NCBI GenBank assembly: GCA_025267735.1
Contig: CM046294.1
Coordinates: forward strand, 19,464,162-19,528,161
DNA from: Mactra quadrangularis
Taxonomy: Eukaryota; Mollusca; Bivalvia; Venerida; Mactridae
Direction of reading: 5' to 3'
DNA length: 64,000 nucleotides
Positions 48,301-63,300 of this stretch are shown here, one piece after another; within the stretch, counting starts at the first letter, position 1, and each line of letters opens with the position of its first letter. A program made the translations under genes and the position numbers. The notes under the pieces were generated by a model, which did not search any database, was not told the DNA's origin, and saw only the letters and a program-made list of their open reading frames with translations.

Positions 48301-51300
48301 ATCAGAACACTACTTTCCTGCTTCCAAAAATGTTTCGGTACAATTTTGATAGTTTTAGAAAAAGTTTATATTTAAGTTGAAATCTTTGAATGAGTATCTT
48401 TAAAGACTAATGCTTAAAAAAATATTCCTAGAAACATTCTATGCCAAGTAAACAAAATTAGCATGTGTCAATTTCAAATTAGAATGTTTATAAAGAAATT
48501 CTAAAATTGTCCATTTAAACCAATGGCTTAGGGTCTGGACCAATGTTGCTCTGAAGGCATAATTTGGAAATCTTAACAAATGACATGAAGCAAATATGGT
48601 TTCTACAGGACTTATAGTTTGACAAGAACATTTTTAATTAAGTGATAGTTCATGTAAGCATGATGAAACAATATTAAAACACAATATATAGTTTTATAAA
48701 ATACATGTAATGTAGTTCATATCCAAAATTTGAATTTATGGGTTTTTCCGGTCCATTTAATAATGTTTATTTGTACCAGATGCACCTGTGCAGATGCCAG
48801 AACTAAGTAATTGTACTTACTGTTGCTATAAAGTATGATGTTAAACAGATTAAATCTTATTATTCTGTGCACTTACATTTTAATTTTAAGTTTATTTACA
48901 ATTTTTTCATTTCTGCACAGGTACATTCATTGCAAAGTTATTTTGCTGAAAAACACATCAAATTGATTCTTGAGTTTCGAATCAAATCTATAAGAATCAC
49001 AGCATGACAGATAATTAATAAACAATGCCCATTAATATAGCTTTACATCTAGGGCACGTTCCGCAAGGCGATCGCTAGCTAGCCCTCTTTTAAAGTGATT
49101 TATTGTAGCACAAGAGGTCTACGGAATGGTTTGCTTCAAACTAGCAAATCCAAGATGGCGACTTTCTAAAACAAAAAATTCAGAATTGCAACAAATGTAA
49201 AATATTCAAATCAATTATCACCATGATTATTCTATTTAACCGCCTTGACAAAATATATACATTAAATGAAATATATTTCAGTATACACATTCCCACAGGG
49301 GGCAGCCATTTTGAAAAAATCAGAAACATTTCGAATGATACAGCTAGCAAGAAAAAAACTTTACATTTCGCTAGCTAGCGATTCAATTTGCTCGATCGTA
49401 GCAAACCGTTCCGTAGGAAATCGCTACAAAGCGCTAGCTAGAGGTCGCCTTACGGTTTGCCCCTATTCTACAAGTAGTTTATATAAGAAATGTACTTTAT
49501 ATTAAAAACATACATAAATACACAATGATCTATTTTGTATTACTCTAAACATTGAATTTCATGTTTAACAATAAGTCTAAAATTTGTACAGAAATTTGAG
49601 TCTTGAAACTGGTGACCTTTAAAACTTTAAATATCAAATTTTATTTTGACACCTAACTAATGTGCTACCACAAATGTTTTTTTCAAATGAACATATTATT
49701 AATGGTAAACATTGGTTTGGTACAATAGTACATTAAGATATGAAGTATAAATTATCACAACCTGATCTAGGCAGCACATTATGAAAATAAATTACAGTAC
49801 AATAATTTATCAGTGTATACTCAGTACCTTACATTCACTCGCTGCCTTAAAACGTGTTGAATTATGATATTGATCTTTTCTATGAAGCTTGGAATGATCA
49901 ATAAAAGTTTACCAAATTTCAATTTAGCCGAAAAACTTAATACACATTTTCATTGGTTGTAACAATCACCTGACAAAGTAACGGGTAAACATTGCCTTAT
50001 ATGGTATGATCATACTAGTGACAAATGAAACCGCGTATGACGTCATATAAACTGTAGTTATACTTTGTATTGAAGTTAAATAAGTTGCTTTATGTTTACA
50101 GTTAAAAGATCAGAGATAAATGTTTAAAATGATCAATAATTACTTTCATTTTAGTTGATTAACCATTATCTAACTAATGCAAAACTGTCCAACATCTTTG
50201 TATTTCGATATTTTGAAATTAAAGCTGTGAGAATTTTTTTGCGTCTGTTTTTAAAATCCTCGTGACAGTCATGCGATTTAAATGTTTATGTGTCTCTGTC
50301 TAAAAATTGAATAATCAGTTTGCTCATAGTATTTTAGCAAAGGTAGAAAGTGAACAAGTGAATCTTTCAAACCAATGTTTTAGAGAGTATGCCAAACCCT
50401 GCTTGATAATTTATCTTGTTTGGGTTTTTTTTCAGGAGATTCAAGGTTATGTTGTTAGTAAGGTTAAAACTGGTATTATATATTTCTTCTGTCTGATTAC
50501 ATTGGGTCTTCTACGTCTTGTATTTCATTGGATGCCACATTGGTATCTATGGGCAACACATAAAAAATCAATACTTGCTGAAGCTACATCAGTATTACTC
50601 AAGGTAGGCCTTGTTTTTAATCCTGTTCTTTTACCATTCCTAACTCCTTGAACATTTTCTATGAAGAACCTTGGACATATAAAATGTTGATGCCTTGTTG
50701 GACCTAGATAGTTGTCTTAATTGTATTCCATGAAATTAGAATACACATTTCAATAATAAACGCTAAAAAAATTTTCATATAACATACAAATATGATTTTA
50801 CTAAGCCTTATGTATTTATGACGAGAATTATTTTGCAATATGGATAAGTGACTTGCTAAACGTATGTAGCAAAAACCCAATATTCTTTTAAATGGTCTCC
50901 CCACTAGAGGCTTGGGCAAGAAATAAACCTGAGATTGTTTCATTCCACCCAGGTGTAAATGGGTACCTGATTGATAGTTAAATATCAGTAGACCTATGAC
51001 CTGGGGTAATATCTGTAAAGTTAAAGAATGTGCATACATATGAAACTAAGACTACGAAATGCAATAACTTCTATTGTATAAATATTCCCCTATGTAGGTC
51101 ATTGTAGTCAGGGTATTAAGTTTTACATTGTACAGCCGCCCGGCTAGCTCAGTTGGTAGCATGCAAGTCTACTGATTGTGGGGTACTGTGTTCCATTCCT
51201 GGGCGGGACATACTTTTGTGGAGCTTGGTCATGAAATTATTTCTACGGCCATACTCCCTCCTACCAATGTTTTTTAGTTATGAAGGGCAGTTTTCAGACA

Positions 51301-54300
51301 CTGACGAAAGTATGCGCTTAGTAGTTGGTTAACAGCTAAATCCAGAGATTTAGCCTTTCCAGAAGGAGTGAGTAGATTGACTGACTGCCATTATATGACC
51401 TATACAATGTGTTGCTACCACAAAAAAAACAACCTAACAAACAAATAAATTTACATTGTACTTGAATTTTTTTACTTAAGGATTTATAAGTGATGGCTTT
51501 ACTTAAGATGTCAGTGCTGGGTGTATTATGTTTATATCTTAAATTAGATACAATTAACTCTTTATTTATGTTTTTGTTCATTATTTAAGTGGTTAAATGT
51601 AGGTGCTTCCCCTAGACACGTATGTTAGTTATGACTAATGATCTAAATTTATGTATTCATGGATCAGCACAAAACAAGCCTACTATTATATGCCAAGCTC
51701 AATGGTCAAGTACTTTTCAAGTCTGTGGCATGGCTGTATCCACTTTAACTTTTGGGGTATACTAAGACATATACTGATGAAATCAATTTAACAAGAAATA
51801 TGATATTCATCAGTAATAACATGAAGAAAGTAATAGATATAATTAAGATCCGTAGCTTAGAATATGTTTGAAATAAAAGCGCAAGCACAACTTCCCATAT
51901 TTGTCTGTAACATATAAATTTCTGTCTGAGCAGAGAAGCCAACAAATCATAATTGATGAAACAGTAGCAAGTAGACAAGCTAATTGATAAAACCTCATGA
52001 AAATAATCATATGTGTACTGCATATGAACCCGGGTCAATAGCGCAGTTGGTAGCGCGCCGGGATTTGGAATCTCGTGCCCGAGGGGGTGCAGGTTCGAAT
52101 CCCACCCTGGTAGGTTATACCCTTCCATGAAAGCATATGAACCCGGGTCGATAGCGCGCCGGGATTTGGAATCTCGTGCCTGAGGGGGTGCAGGTTCGAA
52201 TCCCACCCGGGGAGGTTATACCCTTCCATGAAAATTTGACAGTAATGTCGATTTTCCTCCATTGATTAGATAATATGGAGAAGTTTCCAGTCTTGTGGAA
52301 GGGTAGGTGAGTACTGGTTATAGACAATGGTCCAGGAAAGCTAGGTTAGGTGCGCTGGATGCCGTGAAATGACCTAAATTGTGATAATACGGCGTTAACT
52401 CCAATAAATAAAATAAATAAGTACTGCATATGATTATCAATTAGCTATCTGTGATTTCCCGGGGGAGGGGAACTGACTGACTTTTACACTGCTATGCCAT
52501 AAGTCATAAATCAAGTGTCTAAAATCATGTCAACAGTTTGTTTTTTCATTGAAAATTGATATTAAAGCTGGTATATAACTAACTAAGATGTGAAATGTCC
52601 CAACTTATAAAAATGAGAACCAGCACTTGTATATTTCATTCATAAATAAGAAAGTTATTGTAAAGATTCTGTCCACTTGTTAAAATTTCCTTCCTTAATT
52701 ATCAATTTATCCATTATTAATTCTCAATTATTGTTAGATTTTATTCAACTGTCAGATTTAAATATATTATTATAGATCTTGAGTTCAGAAGTACTGATGT
52801 AAATATTGAAATCAGTGGAGTCAATATATGCCCCAATGACGGTTGAAAAAAAACTATAATTGAGATTGATTTCAATTTCACTGATTAACATAAGGGTGCA
52901 AATTTTCATCTTTTTCAAAGTGCTTAAAGTAAGATATTATAGTGCAACTTCTCTTTGGCAACACCCACTGGGAGGAACTAAAGTGTGTTGCTGTTCCGAG
53001 ATTGTTGCTCTGCAGAAGTTAATTTCGGTTTAAATTACACCTAAGGGAAATATCTAAAGCAGTTGTTGTGCAGAGGATTTGTTTTGTAGAGGGCCGCTCT
53101 GCAGAGGTTATACTTTATAGGCATAATTAGCAATACTAAGTCAGTTTGATTTAAAGTACTACAAATGTACTGTATATACATGTATATTAGGGGTGTAACA
53201 ATACAGTAAAAACCGTATTGCAATATATTGCAATACATGAAACCCGTATTGCAATACATATTGTTCTTTTGCGCATTCATGCATAGCATGAATTAATACA
53301 CGTGCATCGTCTTAATTTGATCAACATTGTACATGGATATTTGTATTTTCACTTTACGAAAAGTATTTCAAGTTTCTGTACTCATTTTAACATTTAAATT
53401 TCAGACTCTGATAAAAACAGTCAGTATAGAACATTAGTAGAAAAACCGGTTCAGAAAAAAAAAACCGGTTAAAACCCTCAAAAGTCATATTGCAATATAA
53501 ACTGGTATATCGGTTAACTGTTACACCCCTAATATATATATTGATATAATTTTAGGATCAATATAAACAATGGTTTGTTGCTATGGTACAGACTATAACT
53601 AAAGATGGAACAAGGTATTGTATACTACATTGTATGTATAAGAGACTAAGCAGTGATTGTTTGCCTACAAATGACGCTTGATTTGGTCTTTTCTCATAGC
53701 ATTAAAATGCATAAAAACATAACCAGAATTGCAAAATTTGAAGCTGTTATATGGGAAATGTTGTCAGTCTTGAATGCTTTGACAGTTTACATCACAGTTG
53801 CACAGTTAGTAGCATGCCAGAATTTCAAATCAAGCTTCCCAAAAGTTGTACAGTTTTGAAACCCTCCAGTGACAGTTGTACCCTTCCATGAAAATATGAC
53901 TAGTATATTAATTATACCCCCGCTTCGAAGAAGAGGGGGGTATACTGTTTTACCCTTGTCCGTGCGTGCGTCCGTCTGTTACAAAATTTCCGTCGCAGTT
54001 TTCTCAGCAACTATAACATGCAGCAGCCTAATACTTTGCATATTGCTTCATCCCATAGTCCCATGTGGTGTAAAGCGATTTCATGCTCCTTGCTCATCTA
54101 CTTTCTGTTTGTCGCATATTTTTAGATTTTTGCGGGGGTATCACTAGTGAGCATTAGCTCACAGATTTACTTGTTTTTACTCTATAGTGAAGGTATGTAA
54201 AGAGGTTGCCAGCCTTGTGTATTGGTAAGAGTATGAGTACTGTATCAATTGGTTTTAGACTTGGGTCCAAGAAAGCAAGGTTAGTGCACTGGCTGCCATA

Positions 54301-57300
54301 AAATGACAATAATTGTGTTGAAATGTCATTAGATCTGATAAAAAACCTATTATTCACATGTAACTATATAGAATACCAATGCTTACTTTCAGAGTATCAG
54401 TGATAAAGCCATCTGTATCTGTCTCATTAAGTTCTAAATCTAGACATAGACACAGACAACTGTTTCTTAATACTGGACAGGTAAGATTTTGTATCATGCA
54501 CAGAGCCTATGATAATTTCTGTGGTCACCCATTCATTTAGCATTGACTATTATGATGAACAAAACCAAGCCAGTCTGATTCAAAATGCTGTAAAATCTCC
54601 ATTAGGTACAACCTCGGCGATCATTTACGAAGATATACCTCAGAAATTAGACTTAGTAGGAATGCAACCAAGTTATAAGGTATGGCGATTAACTCCCTGG
54701 CAAGTGGTTCTATTATTATTAACAAATGGATGTTATCTAACAATTTGCATGCTATAATACTAAGTAGTTATAAAACAACGTTCAGAAATCTTATTTATAG
54801 CACATGGTCATGGATTATCCACATATACATTGAAACACGACAAGTTCTCATTATTATGTACAACACTTAATGATAACATTGTTCCACGCTTTATCAAAAC
54901 ATTTCATCAGTACAGTTTCTCACACGTCATATTTCTGTGTAGTTCAGACTATATTACCACAGAAAACAAATTCTATCAAAAATTGCGTTTTCTATGGAAT
55001 CCATATTAGATCTACTTTTTCACCTTATGATATCCGAGGTTTATCTGTGTAGAAGATCGCTGAGGTGGTTCCGAATGCAAAATCCCATGCAGATTACTTG
55101 GACATTATCATGAGCATTGCAGTGTGAGACAGGGATTACTCTAAATTTCTGTAAACAGATATCCTGTAGAATTCTATCATAGGATTACCCCACGTTGCTT
55201 TCGTGTTCATGTTCAGATGTCCTTTGTGTCAACCAGGTAATGCATAGCTTCCATCTAGTCAAAATACTATTAATAGCATTGCAATTTCATAATTTCTATT
55301 TGTGGACCAAGTTTTGCAGGCTAATTTGATGGTGTGTGCTGTATGGTTCTTTGAGAATTGCATCATGCATATGATGTAATCAAGTCACTGAGCACAATGT
55401 TTGCATCACAAGTATTATAAAAGCAAAGGTTAGCTGAATGTGAACCTTATTGAGAAGTTGTCTGAGCTGAAATTAGTGAGTTAGCAAGTCGAGAATTTAT
55501 CTCAGATTGTGCTTACACTCAGCATAGTTTTGTTTCTAAAAATAGATTGTAGCAAACTGTTATTCTATTATCAGTGATAGACAATAAGGATACCATACTT
55601 CATCACACACCATGTATGTTAAGTTTTTTGAAAGTTTTTAAAAGAGTGATAGCATTGTCCTATCAGTACATGTACTTTGATTTGTTTTTCAGAAAGATGA
55701 AAATCTGATACGTTATTTTATTGTAAAAAGAGTTAAATATATCTGGAACCCAGATGAAGATAGATATCAGAAAGTATAGTAAGTGAACATTGTTATGTTA
55801 AAGTCTTATACAACTACTGGTATGTTATGTTACCTATCCTTGCAGTGAACTAAGATCATGGTATGTAGAGTGATTAGTCAGTAGGGCTGTCACGATACGA
55901 CAGAAGTGTATTGTGGTATATTCAGATGTGCTTGAAGCGTATTGCAATAGGTACCATGATATATTGCTGTGCAAACCAAAGACACGGCTGCATAATACTT
56001 CTGTCTTAAAGACTTTTTCAACTGTTCAGTATTGAAGTATGTTATAGGATTATGTAGGCAAAGTGCCGTAGCAGACCGAAGAAAAACTAGGCATTTCTAG
56101 AGTTATGGGAACATTCTGAACACGCCCAGATTGGTTAAATTCTTTGAACTTAAGCTTTAATTTAATGAACAAAGGAAAACTGGTATATCATTACTTTCAT
56201 TTTGCAAAGGGAAGAATTTTTCAATGAAAATAAAAATATCCCTAAATACCGGTACATTGAATTTGTACCGTGGTAAGTATTGCTGCAGCTGCATATTGGA
56301 ACACACTGGTAAACCAGTATATTGTGACAGCCCTATTAGTCATTCTTCGTCTGAAAGTTAAATCTAGTCCACCTCCTGTTTGTTACTAATCATGCCTTTT
56401 CCTGGAAATTTGGTTATAATGTTGGATCTAACTAATATCAAGTATTTAAATCAGGGGGTAAATGTATGTGCCAGGGACACTTGAATAAAATCTAACAACA
56501 GAAGAGATATGTAAAACATTGTAAAACAATTCAGTTGATTACTAAATGAAATAATTTAACAGTTTTAGTCAATGAACTACTAAACAAAATATTTCAACAA
56601 TTTCAGTGGTTTAGAAAAAGATGGCACATGTTCATATTTCTACAATGCAGATGGTCTGAACTTTGAACATCAAAGAAAAAGGTATGCTCCTTGTTTTGTA
56701 TTGTTTATACTTTGTAGAAAGAATTTTTATAAACAGTCATTGCTTTCACCTGAAGCCAAGAAATAGTGAAAATTAATGGGGCTAGTGACATATACTTATT
56801 TCATCTAGTTGGGTAAGTTGATATTTTGATCATTTTTAGCTTGACTTTACGAAGTAAACCCTACTCGCCTTTGTGTCTGCGTCCACGTCCACATTTCTGA
56901 TTAAAGTTTTTGTGCAGTAAAATATTTTTTATTATAACTTTTTTATGTCTTAAGGTATCAACTTCAAACTTTAAATATATGTTCCTTATTATCAACCACA
57001 TCTCATGTGACAAGGTTCATAACTCTAAATACATTTTTTTCGGTATTATCTCCCCTTTGAACTTAGAGTTTTCTTTAAAAAATGCTTGTTTTTACTGCAA
57101 CTGTTTTGTTTCTTTAGGTATTGACTTCAAACTTTAAATGTATGTTCCTTATTATCAACCACATCTCATGTGGTTCATAACTCCGAATTCATTTTTTTTC
57201 AGATTTATCTCCCCTTGAACTTAGAAATTTCTTTATTTTTTTATATTTTTTTATATTTTTTTTACTTTAAACTTGTTAAGGTTATTGTATATTTGTTCTC

Positions 57301-60300
57301 TTTAGTCAATGTGAACAAGTTTAATTTAAAAATTAAATATCTACTTAAATTGCTCTTGGTTTAAATGTTGACTTGTATAAATGTAGAAGCAGTGGTCCAG
57401 TGGTAGGATATGCTCTTTGTTATTTAGATACCCAATGTTTGTATCCCACTAGGAGCACTGCAAACTACCTTGAACAAGAAATTTACCAACAGTTGTTCAA
57501 CTCCACCCAGATATAAACGGGTATTGTGAGGAGTTCACCTGCTTGAAGATGGATTAAATGATGTACAAATTATAAAGTTGGCTGAACATCTATATAGAAT
57601 AAGACTTTAAACATCACTGGAACTTTTTTAAACTCTAAATGTGTATTTCAGGAGAGTGTTATATGGTACCAACAATATATCTGTTCATGTTACACCTATA
57701 TTATCATTACTGTATAAAGAGGTAAGATAAATGATAGTACCATATACATTGTATATTCATAAAACCCGCTATCAGCACTCCCAGTTCACTCAGTCTTTGG
57801 CGCACACGTCTGCTGATTGAGGGGTTGCAGGTTTGATTCCCAGGAGGGGGCATACTTTTGTGGAGCTTGGTCCTGAAATAATTTCTATGACTATTTTCCG
57901 TCCTACCACTGATTTTAAAATTATGTTGGTCAATTGACATTCGTTGATGGAAGTATTTGCTTAGTTACTGGTGAACAGCTTAATAGAGAGAACATGAGTA
58001 TGACATAAAATGCATGTTCAGGGCTTGGGAAATGTTTTGGAGGCAACTCGTCCTGCAGCTTAGAATTTTCACTTGTCCTTCTGCGATCCTGTACTTCACT
58101 AGAGGAAAATGCAATTAATTGATAACTTGTATGAAGCAGTAACAAAAGTCATGTTATTTGTTGCATTAGTGATCCTGTATTTATAGTAATTGTGATAACA
58201 TGACACAACTTTGATTTAGCATAGTTGGTGCAAAGTAATGGAAAGGTCACAATATGATGGCCATTTCCACTACAAAAAGCAATCTTTTTCATATTGCAAG
58301 TGATGAAATATGCTTAATTTGTTCTGTTTTCGATTAGACTACATATTTAAAACTTGAAATTTGATTATTTTCGGCTAGAATTTTTACTCATGCTGCAGGA
58401 CGAGCTCTGCCGGAAGATCAACTCGTCTTGAGTCAATTTCTACTCTTTATTACGAGTGAACAGGTGGATTTGTCTAGCCCTGATGTTAAACAGTTGAAAT
58501 GGGTTGTAAAACACCATATATTACTTATCACATAGCATTACTTTTTTAAGAACTTCTGTGTACAAGAATACTACTAGATTGTACTTCTTTGTTTGTTTTG
58601 GCCTTAGGTTGTCAGTTTATGTGTCAATAAAAGTATGAAAAGTTTTTTTGTTTGTTTATTTTCAGGCATTATCACCATTTTATGTATTTCAAGTATTTAG
58701 TGTTAGTGTATGGTTTAGTGATGAATATTATTATTATGCTGCATGTATTGTACTTATATCTATGATATCATTGACTACAACCATCTATCAGACTAGACAG
58801 GTAGGTATGTTAGAGATAAATATGTCATGGTATTTACCTGTTCACATTTTAGGAGGAGAATTTTTAAGCAGCTGGATAGCTCAGTCAGGTGAGCACTTGC
58901 CTTGTAAATGGGGTATTCTGGGTGCATGCCCAAGTCATACTTTTCCCATCCTGTTACATTTGGCACCCAATGTGCGGCAGTACCATAATGATTTGGTCAG
59001 TTGAGAAATGCTTGTAATAAAAATTTAATCCATAATCAGTGGAATTCTGGAATTCAGATGAATTTCCAGTTTGTGAGAGAGTTTGTCACTAGCCACTTTA
59101 TATTCATAATTACAATGTATATTGGTTATATTATATAGAGTGTGGATGGCCCAATGGTTATGATTGAACTGGTAATAATTGAATAGACAGCTCTGTCTTG
59201 GTTTGTATCCCTTCCAAATCTTTTCTGTTGTTTCCTTGAGCAATCTACTTTATCCTACTAGCTAGATAAGATAGATAAGACAAGATAATCTTTATTTAGA
59301 GTCAGTTATAATCAAACACATATACCACTAGCTTAAAGCTTTTGTCCGACAAAAACAAGACTATCCAATAAAAATCAAACAAACACTGTACTGGGGGACC
59401 AGGAAGTAGACTTGAAAGTGATAAATCTTAGTTGTAAGAACTTGTTTTATAAACAAGCTAAATTAAATTAGTATAAAAGAAACTATTATACTCTATGTAT
59501 ATTTACATTACAGATGCAGAGAGCATTACGTAACACAATACAAGCTTCAACAATTGTGTCTGTATGTAGGGGAGGAGATGGTAGGTTTATATTATATATT
59601 GTTTAAGTTTGTCTTTAGTCTTAAGACAATCATCTAAATTTAACCTTTGCTCGTACTGACCATTTATATATTTTAAAACCCTGGTCGGGAGCGCAGTTGG
59701 TAACGGGCCTTGATTTTGAATCTAGGTTATACCCTTCAGGCCTTGTGAAAGGGTAGGTGAATACTGGTTATAGACAAAGGCCTAGGAAAGCTAGGTTATG
59801 AAAAATTTGTTGATTATTCATTTAGTTTATGGCAGGAAATGCCAGCACTCTAATGATGTATATCTCAAGAGTATACTGTACCGACTTTAAATTATTAATT
59901 TATGTGGCAATGAACACAGCCTAAAATTTACAGTTTGGAAAGTTCTTATCTTTAAACCAAACCTAATATGGGCGAAATTGACTTTTTAAGAGAAGTTTCT
60001 TATCTCTGTTCTCTATCTCTCTAATTGCAGTTTATGAACCTAACTATGGTTGTACAATGTAATATTACACTGCCCTCCAAAAGCTTCTTCACAGTACAAT
60101 TAGTTGAATTGCTACATGTACAAATTCTTAGTTCAAATTTGAAGTACAATGTATTATCATATTATTGTTGGTTTCATCCATTATTCATGCTATGGAAATG
60201 TAATTTTTATTGGTACATTTTAATTTTTTGAGTTGCATCATCAAGTTTGAGATATTTTTGTTATTTTATATCCAAGAGACAAATATTCTGATTAGAAAAA

Positions 60301-63300
60301 GCAAAACTGCTTTTTCAACTTTTTGAAATTCTATTTGGTACAATATAAATTGTGAATGTGTGAAGGAACTTTTGGAGGGCAGTGTATAATATTGTTAATG
60401 AACTCACCCAATCCACTCTGTTTTAATTTAACTTTATATATTATATTACAGTGTATGAAGATATTCACTCCGATGATTTGGTACCGGGTGATGTTATAGA
60501 GATACCTAACTATGGATGTACAATGCAATGTGATGCTGTACTTATCAGTGGTAACTGTATTGTCAATGAAAGTATGCTAACAGGTAACAGGCCTTTAATG
60601 AAGCTACTTGGTGTTCCAATTTTCCATGAAGGTTTTATATGAAAGTATTTCCTCTGTGATATGACTAAATATGTTATGCCTCAGTCCCATAAAATCGTGG
60701 CTTGTTGCGGACCCGTGCAGACAGTCATAGGTCGTGGGAAGCCTTGCATATTAAGGTGACGGTACGCACATGGTACAAAACAACACATCCGTATGGAACC
60801 GTAGCTGGAAGATATGCATGTTTAATCCATACTCGGCCACGATTTTGTTCACGATTTGACTCTGAAACTGATACGTGTATTCAGGACTCATCTCACGGAC
60901 CCTGGTAAAAACGTAACAGTCGGTATGGGTACGCAAGAGTTCGTACGGGTCCTTGCGGAGCTTGATCGCACGGCACCCGAACGGTACCCTCACGGCTAGT
61001 TTTATGTTTATGGGACTGTCACTTAACCAGCGTGCATTTAAAAACTAATTGGACAAAATTTTGCTTTAGGATTAACCAATTCACTTTTACCAAATAAAAT
61101 TGAAACAGTCACCTGAGTAAATACCAAAATCAGCATTAATTAGTTTGTCTATGTACATGTATGTTTCAAACTATTTTTAGCTCGGACTATTCAATGAAAA
61201 GTGGGGCTATCCTACTCAGCTGTGTGTCGGCGTTGGTGTAACACTTTCTGGTTAAGTTTTTAGGTGCAACATTTTTGTTTCTTTTATGTACTTAGAAATT
61301 TCTTGGTTAAGTTTTTAGGTGCAACATTTTTTCTTTGCAACTACTGAAGAGATTGACTTGAAACTTCACACATGTCTACGGGGTTACCATTGGAGTTAAA
61401 ATACCAAGTTACATAACTCTTGGATGAATTTAGACTGAATTATGGCCCTTTTATACTTAGAAAATTTCTTGGTATATGGAGAAGTTTCGGGGCTTGTGAA
61501 AGGGTTAGAAGGACTGGATATAGACAAGAGTCCAGGAAAGCTAGGTTAGGTGCCATAAAATAAACTAAAGTATTGTGTCGACATCCCATAAAACCAAGTA
61601 TAAATAAATTATTCTTGTGTTGTGTATATACATGTATATTATTTTCATGCATTACAAAAATTGTATAAATGATAAAATTCTCTGTTACAGGTGAAAGTGT
61701 TCCAGTCACCAAGACTCCTATCACTGAAACTAATACAAAGTTTAATATAAAAGAACATGCTAAGAATACATTATTTTGTGGTACCCATGTTATACAGACA
61801 CGTTACTATGGTAACAAGAAAGTTAGAGCTGTTGTACTTAGAACAGGTGAGTAAGGAAAATGTACCAATAAATATTGGCCTAAACAAACAAATTTTGCAT
61901 TTATTGGATACATGTATAGTAGTCTTCCGAAAATAAAATAACAACATATATGCTGCAAGTAAACCAAAGAACACATTAATATTATAGCACACCATGTTTT
62001 TATAAAAGGTAAATTATTTTCAATCAGATCAATTTGCTCAAAGCCGAATTGCAATCCTTTGTGTCTAATAATGAATGTGACCACCTCCCTGAAGTCTTAA
62101 AGTGGGCACACATAGATGCATTGACTGCACATACCTTTTAAATCGGAACCAAGTACTGCAGTTGAATAACTTTTGAAACACAATTCTTGTGTTCAATAGG
62201 CATTTATGTTAATTGTTGGATGTTTTTCTAGATCATATTTTTATGTAAAGTTTAGAAACCAGTTTGATATTAAGTTTCCTCTTCTTAAACATAAATTTCC
62301 AGGTTTATACTGATGTCCAGTTTTTTTTGTCTATTAGTATAGTAATCAGGTCATCGGTGCAAGTCCTCAAGATCCTCTTGTTTTTATTGTTGTTAGAATG
62401 GTATACATTATTTATTTTGCAGGATTTTTAACATCTAAAGGAGAACTTGTACGAGCTATCTTGTATCCTAAACCAGTAGATTTTAAATTTAATAGAGATA
62501 CATACTTGTTTGTTGGTGTTCTTGCATTTATAGCTGGTATAGGGCTTGTTTATACTGTCATCTTGAAGGTAAGTTTTGTTTTGTGGTAACATTTTGTTTT
62601 CATAGGTGGGACATACATACTTTTGTAGAGTTTAGTCATGAAATATTTTCTACAGCCATTCTCCTGTCATACAATTGTCAGCTACTGACTACATGATGAC
62701 AAAGTCCCAATTTCCAAATCCTTTGACAAATTTGAGGCAAAGGACTTAGAATAGATAATTATAAGTCATGATCTATTGTGAATATGTATATACTTTTTGA
62801 TAATTTTCTATGTTGAAGTTAGTGAGAACATTTTACAAATAACAAGGGTTTGTTTACCTTCTGGAAATCATGTGACTATGTATCAATTTTTTAAACATGG
62901 CATGTTTTTGTACTCTTAATATTTGACTCATCCATTTATGATGTAAACATGTAAGTCTGCAATATTTTGGTACAGTTTCTAAGTATTCATTTTTTGAAAA
63001 AAAAATCAATTGTTTGGTACCTGTGGCTCAGTAGATAAGATTGTAGATATAACTCACTTGTTTTTACTAAGATAATGATTATATAATATTTCTGAATATG
63101 TACATTCCTCCCAGTTTTTGAAAGTTAGACTCACCTTTTGTTTGACTGACATTACAAGTTTAAAAGTTTACCTTCACCCTGATTTCATTGTTAATATTTC
63201 AGGTACAGCGAGGCGATGAAGTAGGGGAGATAATCAAGAGATCATTAGATTTAATAACAATAGCAGTACCTCCTGCGTTACCTGCTGCACTTACAGTGGG

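Noticed and set aside
54481..54505. A 25-bp intron that would let exon A and exon B be joined in frame
   Set aside because: Too short for spliceosomal splicing in animals. A frame-shared junction is better explained by exclusive exon use.
56910..57364. Hydrophobic open frames at 56.9-57.4 kb
   Set aside because: They fall within the ~155-bp-unit repeat element; AT-rich sequence gives Phe/Leu/Ile-rich chance frames.
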